Assembly: GCF_034314045.1 (NCBI RefSeq)
Contig: NZ_JAVIWL010000001.1
Span: forward strand, 248,001-312,000
Origin: Glaciimonas sp. CA11.2
GTDB lineage: Bacteria > Pseudomonadota > Gammaproteobacteria > Burkholderiales > Burkholderiaceae_D
Direction: 5' to 3'
Length of the DNA stretch: 64,000 nt
The position numbers and the translations under genes are program-made. Numbering within the stretch: position 1 is the first letter of the stretch; the number at the start of each line of letters is the position of its first letter. Shown one piece after another: positions 37,850-46,348 of the stretch. The notes beneath the pieces were generated by a model, which was given only the letters and a program-made list of their open reading frames with translations, did not search any database and was not told the DNA's origin.

Positions 37850-38405
37850 TCGGACGTGAAATATCGATCTGGTAAGTCAGCAGCGTGGCATCGGCAACGC
37901 TGACTTAAATGTAGATAGAATTTGGGGAACTCTGACGACAAGGCATCTTATTATGATCGTAATAGATACCTTGTTACGTCATTTGCAGGATCGAACAAAA
38001 TTTCTACGCTGCGCGCCCTTTTCTTCGCCAGAAATGCGTTATAAAAAGTCCAGAAACGTACAAAATTCGCTCCTGGCCTAATAATATCCAGATTTCCCAA
38101 GCGCTTTTGACGCACATCAACGTTTAAAATTGATGAGGCTAAATCATTCACGACTGCTAGAAACTGAATACCGTCTCATGACAAATTTGATGGGGACAGA
38201 GAAAGACCTTTGGATATACTTGAACGGGAACACGATGCGGTCATGCTAATGCTAGATAAATATTAAGTTCAAACCCGTTAAACAATAAACGCTATTGGAC
38301 ATGAAGCCGATCTGAAGCTCACGGTTGCTAATCTACATAAAATCAACTCGCATCTTGGTACGCTGAACCAGACGATCGTTAAATAGAAATAGGTTGGCTC
38401 TCCAT
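37850..38405. other. Non-coding stretch with possible gene remnants
   Basis: A strong bulged hairpin (37873-37907, arms TAAGTC..AGCGT and ACGCTGACTTA) follows the response regulator, without a T-run. Minus-strand codons 38151-37951 form a 66-residue frame with no known domain. Plus-strand fragments around 38205-38268 (ERPLDILEREHDAVML) and 38298-38388 (KLTVANLHKINSHLGTL) read like protein but lack starts. They may be remnants of decayed genes. Confidence 0.4.
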
Positions 38406-38897
38406 TTACGAAAGCATCCGCTGCATAAACATCGCTGTACCCATTTCAGGGCTCAAGGCATAGTTTGCAAAGCCGCAGGATTTATAAAGATCGCTTGCAC
38501 GCGTATTTCCATCTAAAACTTCCAATGTTACTTTACAGCAGCCCAGTTCTTTTGCAAGATTCGCGACGTGCTCGACCAACTTCCGGCCAATACCTCGCCC
38601 CTGAAACGCATGCGCCACCGCGAGATCATGAATATTTAATAGAGGCTGGCAAGAAAACGTTGAAAAACCTTCTATACAAATCGCCAGACCGGCCGGCCGA
38701 CTTCCCACAAAAGCGAGCAATATTTGAATAGTGCTCCTTTTTTTGAATTCGCCGATCAAGTTCTCTTTTACGTAATCGGTAAGAGGATGATTTCCACCCA
38801 TCTGACCCGATGCATATGCATTTAGCAAGTCAATGATGGCATGCGTGTGCTGGAGGCTATTTAAATCGGCTTTTACTATTTTAATTATTTCTGTCAT
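38406..38897 (-). CDS. GNAT-family N-acetyltransferase
   Basis: A 163-residue acetyltransferase using acetyl-CoA; the substrate is unknown. The acetyl-CoA-binding motif A is HDLAVAHAFQGRGIGRKLVEHV (Q-x-x-G-x-G, about residues 92-113), followed by GCCKVTLEVLDGNTRASDLYKSCGF, the usual motif B. The frame is open 35 codons further, but ATG 38897 (MTEIIKIVKADL) fits the family start. It is divergent from the deaminase gene, 116 bases apart. Confidence 0.88.
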   Translation of the reverse strand: MTEIIKIVKADLNSLQHTHAIIDLLNAYASGQMGGNHPLTDYVKENLIGEFKKRSTIQILLAFVGSRPAGLAICIEGFSTFSCQPLLNIHDLAVAHAFQGRGIGRKLVEHVANLAKELGCCKVTLEVLDGNTRASDLYKSCGFANYALSPEMGTAMFMQRMLS

Positions 38898-39013
38898 GAG
38901 ATGGTCTTGTTTGAAGTTGTCTGCGTGTAATTTACCACCATCACTCATTGAGTTGCTGTGATTCTGTAGAATCATGGGATCATCTGATTCTAGACTGCAC
39001 ATTTAAGACAACC

Positions 39014-40069
39014 ATGACTATTTCCAAGCATATCCCAGCCCTCAGCGCCGATCTCAAATCGTTTATCGAAGGTTTACCAAAAGCCGAACTACATTTACAT
39101 ATCGAGGGCACGTTGGAGCCCGAATTGCTATTTGCGTTAGCGCAACGCAATCAAGTTACATTAGCGTACGCAACTATTGAAGAATTACAGGCCGCTTATG
39201 CTTTTAGCGATCTGCAGTCATTTCTGGACTTGTATTATGCCGGTGCGGCTGTGCTCCAAACGGAGCAAGATTTTTATGAAATGACAGCGGCTTACATTGA
39301 TCGCTGCCGCGCTGATAACGTGCGCCATGCTGAAATTTTCTTCGATCCACAGACCCATACCGAGCGCGGCATTGGAATTGACGTTGTTTTCTCCGGCATT
39401 GCGCGCGCTTTACGTGAGGCGCGTGACGCGCATGGTTTTAGTAGTGCGATGATCATGTCGTTTTTGCGCCATCTATCGGAAGAAGATGCATTTTCTACGC
39501 TAGAAGCTGCGCTTCCGTTGCGTGAACAATATCTTGATTTGTGGATCGGCATTGGCCTTGACTCTGCCGAGCGCGGCAATCCGCCAGAAAAATTTGAGAA
39601 GGTATTTGCGCGCTGCGGGCAACTTGGGTTCCGCCTGGTCGCTCATGCTGGTGAAGAAGGTCCACCAGAATATGTCCGTGACGCACTGGATGTTCTTCAC
39701 GTTGAGCGTATCGACCATGGCGTGCGCAGCGAAGAAGATCCAGCATTGATGGAACGACTCGCGAAACAACGCACGCCGCTAACAGTCTGTCCGTTGTCAA
39801 ACCTGAAGCTGTGCGTGGTAAATGACATGGCTGAACACAATCTCGCTCGCTTGCTACACGCCGGTCTGGCCGTAACTATCAACTCAGATGATCCTGCATA
39901 TTTTGGCGGCTACATGAACGCTAATTATCTGGCAGTTGCCGAGTCGCTTCAGCTTGGCCGAACGGATTTGGTCGAACTTACCCGAAATAGCTTCGAGGCC
40001 AGCTTTTTGCCAGCGGTAGAGAAACAACGTTTACTGCAGGAATTGGATGCGTACTGTATGTCGCATTAA
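39014..40069 (+). CDS. Adenine deaminase (adenosine deaminase family)
   Basis: A 351-residue metal-dependent deaminase of purine salvage. Zinc ligands are in LHLHIEGT near the N-terminus, and catalytic residues in RLVAHAGEEG, ERIDHGV and NSDDPAYF. The family contains adenosine and adenine deaminases. The block RHAEIFFDPQTHTERG and the FLDLYYAGA segment resemble the Pseudomonas type shown to act on adenine, so adenine is the more likely substrate, but add-type activity on adenosine cannot be excluded. ATG 39014 is chosen over 38948 from the family start and its position after the divergent GNAT promoter. Confidence 0.92.
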   Translation: MTISKHIPALSADLKSFIEGLPKAELHLHIEGTLEPELLFALAQRNQVTLAYATIEELQAAYAFSDLQSFLDLYYAGAAVLQTEQDFYEMTAAYIDRCRADNVRHAEIFFDPQTHTERGIGIDVVFSGIARALREARDAHGFSSAMIMSFLRHLSEEDAFSTLEAALPLREQYLDLWIGIGLDSAERGNPPEKFEKVFARCGQLGFRLVAHAGEEGPPEYVRDALDVLHVERIDHGVRSEEDPALMERLAKQRTPLTVCPLSNLKLCVVNDMAEHNLARLLHAGLAVTINSDDPAYFGGYMNANYLAVAESLQLGRTDLVELTRNSFEASFLPAVEKQRLLQELDAYCMSH

Positions 40070-40312
40070 CACGCCCGCAACAGTCATACTGCTCCACAGG
40101 ATCACTTTGTTGAAAATAAGCGCCTGTACGAGCAGTGAAAACCTTCCTCTGACTACCTCTTCGCGCTACCAATACTCTCCCAAACTCATCACAGCGAAGT
40201 ATTTCATTTTTTGCTTCTTGAGTTTGGTTTAGCACAAAGTTGGAGCATCCACAAAACCATCCACTACCAAACGACATATTTGAGCGACAACGGGAGATCC
40301 GCAGTCGAAAGA

Positions 40313-40348
40313 CAAAAAAAAGCCCGCATGACCTTTCGGTTGCGGGCT
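40313..40348 (-). terminator. Intrinsic terminator on minus strand
   Basis: On the minus strand AGCCCGCA pairs with TGCGGGCT, capped by ACC-GAAA-GGT (a GNRA tetraloop), and is followed by seven T residues. No minus-strand protein gene lies directly upstream, so it most likely ends a small RNA. Confidence 0.85.
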
Positions 40349-40439
40349 GAATCCAAACCTTAGGAGGTGTTGGAGGAGACAGGTGTAACTATATCGACTC
40401 CTTGACCTGTTGTATGCTGAATTATTCACATACCAGTTA
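40313..40439 (-). ncRNA. Candidate small RNA with anti-Shine-Dalgarno motifs
   Basis: A minus-strand unit of about 127 nt with no convincing ORF. Possible promoter: TTGTCT (40473-40468), 16-bp spacer, TATCTT (40451-40446). The RNA would carry CTCCTCC and ACCTCCTAAGG (around 40380-40359), which match the 3' end of 16S rRNA and could pair with ribosome binding sites. It ends with a strong intrinsic terminator. CU-rich anti-SD small RNAs are known in several proteobacteria. The ends are inferred. Confidence 0.5.
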
Positions 40440-40605
40440 TTCATAAGATATATAACTTTCATATAGAGACAAAATTCACACGATCAAAATATTTTTTATC
40501 AGAGAAATTGTGCCATCAGATTAAAACGTTTCGCGCGTGACGCAGTCTAATTGATGGTATGAATGATTTCTGGCTCACATATGAATTTATCACCGGGAGA
40601 GCGCT

Positions 40606-40875
40606 ATGAATGATAAGGAAAAACGCGATGCATTCGCACGAGAGCTAACACGCCGTTTTGATGAATTTACCAGCTGGGCAATTGAAAACTGGCCGGTCGA
40701 ATCATTTCCACTGATGCAATCCGACTTCACAGCGACAGGAAAAGATATCAGCGACATTTTGGGACATAAACTTGCTCAAGGCGAAGAAACCGGAGGAGAC
40801 AACCATGCAGGTAATGTGTCCCAATCTGAGCATGAACCGCAATATGTCAATGTCACGCCAATGCCTTGGCCTTAA
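40606..40875 (+). CDS. Small conserved-looking protein of unknown function
   Basis: An 89-residue acidic soluble protein. The first half is well-structured in appearance (helical, FARELTRRFDEFTSWAIENWP), the second half is polar and probably disordered, ending in VTPMPWP. No domain is recognised. It is supported as a gene by GGGAGA five bases before ATG 40606, normal codon use and the absence of a competing frame. No operon partner. Confidence 0.65.
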   Translation: MNDKEKRDAFARELTRRFDEFTSWAIENWPVESFPLMQSDFTATGKDISDILGHKLAQGEETGGDNHAGNVSQSEHEPQYVNVTPMPWP

Positions 40876-41150
40876 TAATTGGATGGCAACGCGTGACAGT
40901 AAGCTAAGTGCGCACCAATTGAGCACCAATTTTGTGCAAACGCCTCCTCTAAATAAGGAAGTTATTAGAAGTTCGCATTATTTTCACGTAGGTTCTTGCT
41001 AGTAACTCTTTTTTCAAGCAATATCGAAAAAGCACCATATATTTTGACTAGCAGCTGAAGCAAACGACAGCGCAGTCAATAGTTTTGCAAGAAATACGCT
41101 TAAAAGTCTTCTGATATCGGCACTTAACAATCCCACCTGTGGAGATTACG

Positions 41151-41405
41151 ATGGATACTGTACTGGCCTCACCGCGTTTAACCCGCGCAGGGATTTTGTT
41201 TTCAGTAATCGTCGATTATCGGCATTATCAGTGCCTCGTGCCTGCCGCGACCCTTGCGGTATTATCGCATTCTAAAGATCCAAAACTTGACCTATTGACT
41301 ACTTATCGGGCTTTTCAGACCAAAATTGAGGGCGTTGCACGGCGCGTCATCAATGCTGGTGTCGCAGGTGTTCCGGTGGTTGTGAGCAGCGGATACTTCC
41401 ACTAG
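41151..41405 (+). CDS. Small protein, possibly DUF1488-like
   Basis: An 84-residue protein. The pattern GILFSVIVDYRHYQCLVPAATLAVL followed by a short helical part with FQTKIEGVARRVINAG resembles the DUF1488 layout (a strand pair with CLV, then an Arg-rich helix); this match is by memory of the family and tentative. GGAG (41141-41144) lies six bases before ATG 41151, which is preferred to the GTG at 41139 that overlaps that site. Function unknown. Confidence 0.65.
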   Translation: MDTVLASPRLTRAGILFSVIVDYRHYQCLVPAATLAVLSHSKDPKLDLLTTYRAFQTKIEGVARRVINAGVAGVPVVVSSGYFH

Positions 41406-41582
41406 CGCTTGAGCGCATCTCGCAATTTTTAAAAAAAGAAAACGCTCAATATCCAGTTGGGAACAGTAGAAGTTTATGCTTTTTTTTGGTCACTACCGTC
41501 CGCCAAACATCATTTTTTACAAGCACATGGCCTCGATGCTTGAAGTAACTAGTTTGTCCTGATCAATCAAAACTGAGGATCG

Positions 41583-41825
41583 TTACTTGCTCTCGCCCAG
41601 TGCTCGCGTTGTAGGTATTGCAGGTGTAACAGGAGCCACGGGTACGATGGGTAAGGCTGGAGTAACGGGCATCGCTGGCGTGATTGCTAGAGATGGACTA
41701 AATGTGGAGGGCGTCCTGGACTGTGTTGGTATGGTCGTCTCTGGCAGAGGTGTGAGCTTTTTCTGACAGCCTGCTAACAATCCAGCGGATAAAGCAACGA
41801 CAATCATTGTTCGACGAATCTGCAT
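41583..41825 (-). CDS. Small proline-rich lipoprotein
   Basis: An 80-residue predicted lipoprotein. A short basic n-region (MQIRR) and hydrophobic core end in the lipobox LLAG-C (Cys20). The mature part is Pro/Thr/Ala-rich with imperfect repeats of the type TPAxPxxP from about residue 48 to 72. No enzymatic domain. It may be an outer-membrane-anchored periplasmic spacer peptide. No operon partner is apparent. Confidence 0.7.
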   Translation of the reverse strand: MQIRRTMIVVALSAGLLAGCQKKLTPLPETTIPTQSRTPSTFSPSLAITPAMPVTPALPIVPVAPVTPAIPTTRALGESK

Positions 41826-42212
41826 ACAAAGTCCTTTGTAAAAGACAGCAACAGTGATTTTCTTTCATACTTCTTCTCCGTCCAATTTAGACATCATTTG
41901 GATGAATCGTTCCCTCGATATCCAAGACAGACATGTGCGGTCATCGAAGCTTCTTCCAACGTTTATACCTCTTGCGCTCTCTCCAAAGGATGATCTTTAC
42001 ATCAAATGCAACATCGTGCGATTGCTAGTTAACAGCAGCGGGGCACATTACAGTTCTTGCGCGTATAGCTAAACATGATGGCTTAAAAACCATGAGACTT
42101 CCAAAAAAATATCGACAAAGAAATTGCACTGGATGTGCAAGTTCCACCGCCATGTATATACTGACAAAGAATTTTTTTAGTACCAACCAACATAAGAACA
42201 GCGAGAAATATT
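41826..42212. other. Intergenic region before DoxX gene
   Basis: A 387-base gap between divergent genes. It must hold both promoters; no gene, operator or hairpin stands out. Confidence 0.35.
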
Positions 42213-42617
42213 ATGCAAAATAGTGACGACATTGGTAAGCTCATCCTTCGTGCAACTCTGGCGATATTGATTCTTTTCCACGGAATTTCAAAAATTTTTA
42301 ATGGTCCTGGTTTTGTCGTCGGCTTAGTCAGCAATGCAGGGTTGCCGCCAGCAGTCGCCTATCTGGTATATGTCGGCGAGGTATTGGCGCCAATAATGAT
42401 ATTGCTAGGCATCTGGACGCGTGTCGGCGCTTTAATCATCGTCATCAATATGTTGTTTGCGTTTTCGCTGGTACACAGCAAACAGCTAATGACCTTGTCC
42501 AGCACCGGTGGCTGGGGATTGGAGTTACAGGGATTTTATTTGTTTATAGCGCTCGCGATTTTACTGTTGGGCGCTGGCAGAATGAGCATTGGCGGGCGAG
42601 CAGGACGTTGGAACTAA
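42213..42617 (+). CDS. DoxX-family membrane protein
   Basis: A 134-residue four-helix inner-membrane protein of the DoxX family, with the first helix followed by HGISKIFNGPG, helix 2 and 3 with VGEVLAPIMILLGIWTRVGAL, and a closing helix before RMSIGGRAGRWN. Members are linked to quinone/thiol redox stress in other bacteria, but a direct function here is unknown. Monocistronic with its own terminator. Confidence 0.9.
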   Translation: MQNSDDIGKLILRATLAILILFHGISKIFNGPGFVVGLVSNAGLPPAVAYLVYVGEVLAPIMILLGIWTRVGALIIVINMLFAFSLVHSKQLMTLSSTGGWGLELQGFYLFIALAILLLGAGRMSIGGRAGRWN

Positions 42618-42650
42618 GCGCCTTCGGCTACCGCTTTTATGTTGCATCCA

Positions 42651-42676
42651 AACCCGCTTAGTTGCGGGTTTTTTTA
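42651..42676 (+). terminator. Intrinsic terminator after DoxX gene
   Basis: Stem AACCCGC (42651-42657) / GCGGGTT (42664-42670), 6-nt loop, followed by T residues. Confidence 0.85.
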
Positions 42677-42710
42677 TAGCCTCTAATCTTACGTTTTCCT
42701 CTTCTCAAAA

Positions 42711-42735
42711 AATTATATCGTAATTTGATATAATT
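42711..42735. promoter_or_regulatory. Candidate MarR operator
   Basis: AATTATATC (42711-42719) and GATATAATT (42727-42735) form a perfect 9-bp inverted repeat with a 7-nt centre, 31 bases before the MarR-family start. The right arm contains a -10-like TATAAT. Symmetry and size fit MarR-type autoregulation. Confidence 0.6.
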
Positions 42736-42766
42736 CCATTCTTCCATTTCCAACATCGATGCCAAA

Positions 42767-43195
42767 ATGACAGATGAAACTTCTTCTCCGCTCACGAAGC
42801 AAGACTTCGAAGCGCTTTCAACATTCCGCTATCAATTACGCAAGTTTTTAAGATTCAGTGAAGAAGCTGCGCAGAGCAACGGTGTCACCCCGCAGCAATA
42901 TTTGCTGCTATTGCACGTTAAAGGGTCGCCCGGTCGGGACTGGTCGACGGTGGGTGAACTGGCGGAGCGTCTGCAATCACAACACCACAGCGTTGTCGCG
43001 CTAGTTTCCCGCTGCGAAAAACTACTGCTTGTACAACGCCGCACCAGCGAAGTCGATCGGCGGCAAGTCAATGTCCATCTTTTACCGGCTGGTGAACGCT
43101 GCCTGGCAACCCTCGCCAGCCTCCATCACGAAGAATTAAACACACTGACAGACACCTTCCGTATTCCAAATATCAATGTTAAACATTCATCATGA
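42767..43195 (+). CDS. MarR-family transcriptional regulator
   Basis: A 142-residue winged-helix regulator. The core reads VTPQQYLLLLHVKGSPG, WSTVGELAERLQSQHHSVVALVSRCEKL (recognition helix) and QRRTSEVDRRQVNVHLLPAGE (wing), with helical ends for dimerisation. The ligand is unknown. Its stop overlaps the start of the chloride-channel gene by 4 bases (ATGA), so it probably controls that transporter, through the inverted repeat upstream. Confidence 0.93.
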   Translation: MTDETSSPLTKQDFEALSTFRYQLRKFLRFSEEAAQSNGVTPQQYLLLLHVKGSPGRDWSTVGELAERLQSQHHSVVALVSRCEKLLLVQRRTSEVDRRQVNVHLLPAGERCLATLASLHHEELNTLTDTFRIPNINVKHSS

Positions 43196-44988
43196 GCGTT
43201 CCTAAACAGGCATCGAATCACGCCCACCTTCATCATTTGCGACGCGATTTTTCAGCCGATCCAAGACTTTTAAAAATCTCATTGATCGCGGTGGTGATCG
43301 GCTGCTGCGGGACATTGGCGGCATTTGTATTACTGGCGCTGATTCACCTCTTCACGAATTTATTTTTCTTTCAGACGTGGTCGTTCTCGGTGCGTTCACC
43401 GGCTCAGCATCATTTAGGCGTTTGGGTCATCGCCCTGCCAATAATTGGTGGACTGATCGTGGGTCTGATTGCACGTTTTGGTAGCGAAAAAATCCGAGGT
43501 CATGGCATCCCGGAAGCGATTGAAGCGATCTTGTTTGGCAAAAGTAAAATGTCGGCCAAGGTCGCCATTTTGAAACCATTATCCTCGGGGATCGTGATCG
43601 GCAGCGGCGGACCGTTTGGTGCAGAGGGACCAATCATTATGACAGGTGGTGCTATCGGCTCACTGATTGCACAGCATTTTCACGTGACGTCGGCAGAGCG
43701 TAAAACGTTACTGGTTGCCGGTGCCACCGCCGGGATGACGGCTATTTTTGGTACGCCAATTGCTGCGGTATTGCTGGCCGTTGAGTTATTACTGTTCGAA
43801 TTGCGACCACGTAGCCTGTTGCCTGTGATCGTTGCTTGCACCGTGGCCGGATTTACCCGCCCACTACTGTTGGACGCAGGTCCGCTATTCCCGCTACAAA
43901 CCGGCGCAGTCGGTCTAGCGACTATGTTCTCTTGCGTGATTGCAGGGATTTGTGGAGGCGCGCTATCGGCCTTTATGTCGACCGCACTGTATAAGATCGA
44001 AGATCTGTTTGGCAAGTTGCCGATCCATTGGATGTGGTGGCCGGCAATCGGTGGATTGGCAGTGGGGATTGGCGGATATTTCGAGCCACGTGCGTTGGGC
44101 GTCGGTTACGACGTAATTGGTGACCTGCTAAATAATCATTTGGCGTTGCAAGTCGTCGTGAGCCTATTGCTGGTAAAAGCCATTATCTGGATGCTGGCTC
44201 TGGGCTCTGGCACGTCCGGCGGCGTGCTCGCGCCGCTGTTGATTATTGGCGCGGGGCTTGGGACCGTCCTTGGCCCACTATTACCCGGTGGTGATATGCA
44301 TTTGTGGCCGTTGGTTTGCATGGCTGCGGTTTTGGCAGGTGTTTTGGGCGCGCCACTTACGGCTGCGGTATTTGCATTTGGATTGACGCATGACGCTAAT
44401 GCCCTGCTGCCGCTGCTATTAACCTCGGGCGTAGCGTACGGCTTTACGGTATTAACCATGCGGCGCTCCATCATGACCGAAAAAATCGCCCGTCGCGGCT
44501 TTCATATTTATCGTGAATACGGAGTCGATCCACTGGAACGGCAGCATGTCGAAGAAATAAAAAGCGGCGTCGTCGTATCAATACCGTCTGATCTCAACGT
44601 AGGGGAAACCTTGACACGATATTTTGGGATAGATCAACAATATCGCTGCTATCCCGTCGTCGATGCAGACCAGCAATTAGTGGGCATGATTGATCGCGCC
44701 AGCATTCATCCGCAAGCTGACCCTGCCTCATCCATTGCGATGATATTAAGCCAGTCCGGCCAACATCAATCCCTGATTGTTGCGTTGCCGGGTGAGACCT
44801 GCCGTATCGCTGCCGCAAGAATGGCGACACACCACCTGGAAAGATTGCCAGTCGTATCGGATATCCATTCGAAGCGCCTGATCGGCATAATCAGTCGTAG
44901 CGATCTGATTAAGACTTATCAATCTTATTTCGACGACGAACAAAAGCGTGAGCGCCTGTTCAGTTCACCGGCGGCGACCAAAATTTAG
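43192..44988 (+). CDS. ClC-family chloride channel/antiporter with CBS pair
   Basis: A 598-residue membrane protein: a ClC transport core (about 25-430) followed by two CBS domains (about 445-585). Selectivity motifs are visible as GSGGPFGAEGP (with the gating-type Glu) and SGTSGGVLAPLLIIGAG. In the first motif the usual basic residue of GREGP is Ala. It could be a H+/Cl- exchanger or a channel for other small anions. Translation is coupled to the preceding MarR gene. Confidence 0.92.
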   Translation: MSVPKQASNHAHLHHLRRDFSADPRLLKISLIAVVIGCCGTLAAFVLLALIHLFTNLFFFQTWSFSVRSPAQHHLGVWVIALPIIGGLIVGLIARFGSEKIRGHGIPEAIEAILFGKSKMSAKVAILKPLSSGIVIGSGGPFGAEGPIIMTGGAIGSLIAQHFHVTSAERKTLLVAGATAGMTAIFGTPIAAVLLAVELLLFELRPRSLLPVIVACTVAGFTRPLLLDAGPLFPLQTGAVGLATMFSCVIAGICGGALSAFMSTALYKIEDLFGKLPIHWMWWPAIGGLAVGIGGYFEPRALGVGYDVIGDLLNNHLALQVVVSLLLVKAIIWMLALGSGTSGGVLAPLLIIGAGLGTVLGPLLPGGDMHLWPLVCMAAVLAGVLGAPLTAAVFAFGLTHDANALLPLLLTSGVAYGFTVLTMRRSIMTEKIARRGFHIYREYGVDPLERQHVEEIKSGVVVSIPSDLNVGETLTRYFGIDQQYRCYPVVDADQQLVGMIDRASIHPQADPASSIAMILSQSGQHQSLIVALPGETCRIAAARMATHHLERLPVVSDIHSKRLIGIISRSDLIKTYQSYFDDEQKRERLFSSPAATKI

Positions 44989-45113
44989 CATGGCAGCGTA
45001 AGTGGCGATTGCGACTGATACCCTGTGACGGTCGTTATCACCGCTGCAAATAAATATACGCAAACAAAATAAACAAATAAGTGCTTGCGCTCCCAGATTT
45101 GTCGGACAATAAT

Positions 45114-45132
45114 ACAAATGAGAATCATTACT
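45114..45132. promoter_or_regulatory. Fur box
   Basis: The 19-mer starting ACAAATGAGAATCATTACT matches the classical Fur consensus at 13 of 19 positions, including the core ATGA-GAATCATTA. It lies 39 bases upstream of the TTG start of the following small gene, so iron repression of that gene is likely. Confidence 0.7.
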
Positions 45133-45170
45133 ATTTAAACGGTACCAGAAAATCTGACAAGGAGTCCATC

Positions 45171-45521
45171 TTGACCAAGCCAGTGACATCCAAAGCCTCT
45201 TCCGCGCCCACAGATACGATATTGATAGATATTAATGCACACAACATAGCGCCAGAATTGTTGGTGTCTGCCGTGTTGCAACGTATATCGCAGTACAACA
45301 CACGCAGCCTGGGAACTGGCGATTGTGCGCAATCAGCTGCAACCATTGAATATCATTTGCGCACGCTAGCCGACTTGCCGACTCTAGCGCCAGTACTGCG
45401 TGCTACTTGCCAACAGTTATCAGAGCAATGGGCATTGGTGGGAGAGCGAGCCATGCCCACGCATCCGCGCTCCGCGTCCACTTTTCTTACCCGCCTGATT
45501 TCTGGTAGTCGTACGAACTAG
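45171..45521 (+). CDS. Fur-box-controlled small protein of unknown function
   Basis: A 116-residue soluble protein with no recognised domain. A Ser/Thr-rich N-terminus (about 1-15) leads to a helical part with LVSAVLQRISQYNTR and YHLRTLADLPTLAPVLRATCQQL. The frame is open from 45081, but that would place the start before the Fur box. TTG 45171 has AAGGAG at six bases and is chosen. A role in iron supply or iron-sparing is suggested only by the operator. It stands alone. Confidence 0.65.
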   Translation: MTKPVTSKASSAPTDTILIDINAHNIAPELLVSAVLQRISQYNTRSLGTGDCAQSAATIEYHLRTLADLPTLAPVLRATCQQLSEQWALVGERAMPTHPRSASTFLTRLISGSRTN

Positions 45522-46087
45522 ATGTTTTGGTAGCACCCAATTTAACGGCCAACTGGGCCAATCGCATTCCCCGGGAAGGGAGTAATCCCGCCTGAACTTC
45601 GCTGCTATGCCATACGTCTTAACCGGCCGTACCCCACCCTGAGCCGGTTGGTACAGAAATGATTGGTATAAAGCGAATTGTTTAGACGGTGTTTGTCGTG
45701 TGTATGTGTTTTATCGGCAGTAGCCACGCTGTCATTCTGTGTAAGGTCTCCTCCTGATACAGTCAAATAGCCAAGCCGATTTTTTTACGAAATAAAGATA
45801 TTCTTCAATGCTTAAAAACGTTAACAATGCTTTGTCAGTTGACACGAATCTCACATCAACAAATCTCCGTTATTCAAATACGTATTCTTTAATGTGTTGG
45901 AAGATAAAATCTTCGTCTCGAAATGACCGCATCGCGCCGCTAATTCGCAGTCTTACAACACAATTGCCATTTGTCCTACATTCAATGCCAGGCGACAAAA
46001 GTACACTTCGTTCTATTGAGCATCCATGGTGTCGTTGCCGGGGTTTTCCTTAGATATTACCTATTTACATCCATGAAAGGACGGAAC
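45522..46087. other. Intergenic region before DUF3096 gene
   Basis: These 566 bases contain a 7-bp inverted repeat (AACCGGC 45621-45627 / GCCGGTT 45643-45649) without a T-run and no convincing gene. An 81-codon plus-strand frame is rich in Ser/Asn/Arg and looks random. Confidence 0.35.
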
Positions 46088-46225
46088 ATGAATATCGGTC
46101 TCCACCTTACGCCTATCGTCTCTCTGATTGCTGGCGTATTAATTCTGGCTATTCCGCGGCTGCTAAATTACATCATCGCGCTATACCTTATCGTCATTGG
46201 CTTAATTGGTCTGCTCGGCAAATAA
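46088..46225 (+). CDS. DUF3096-family small membrane peptide
   Basis: A 45-residue peptide with two hydrophobic stretches: HLTPIVSLIAGVLILAIPRL and LNYIIALYLIVIGLIGLLG. The wording matches the DUF3096 family of tiny membrane proteins of unknown function. The frame is open further upstream, but ATG 46088 with AAAGGACGG before it gives the family length. Confidence 0.85.
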   Translation: MNIGLHLTPIVSLIAGVLILAIPRLLNYIIALYLIVIGLIGLLGK

Positions 46226-46348
46226 TGTTATTTCAACCAGCATCCTGACGCAGTCAAACGGCTCGTCAGATACAAACACCAGAAAATAGTTTAACTACCT
46301 CGTCAGAATCGCTTGACACGTCAAGCGTATATCCCATACATTAAGCCC

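Larger units (their letters stand above)
40070..40605. other. Intergenic region containing a candidate small RNA
   Basis: These 536 bases have no protein gene. The left 240 bases show nothing. From 40313 to about 40475 lies a minus-strand transcription unit candidate with promoter, CU-rich motifs and terminator, listed separately. Confidence 0.5.

Noticed and set aside
40229..40462. Minus-strand frame across the small RNA candidate
   Set aside because: It would translate through the terminator hairpin and T-run; the RNA features explain the sequence better.
45808..46053. 81-codon plus-strand frame before the DUF3096 gene
   Set aside because: Ser/Asn/Arg-rich with no domain, overlaps the upstream region of a better-supported small gene.
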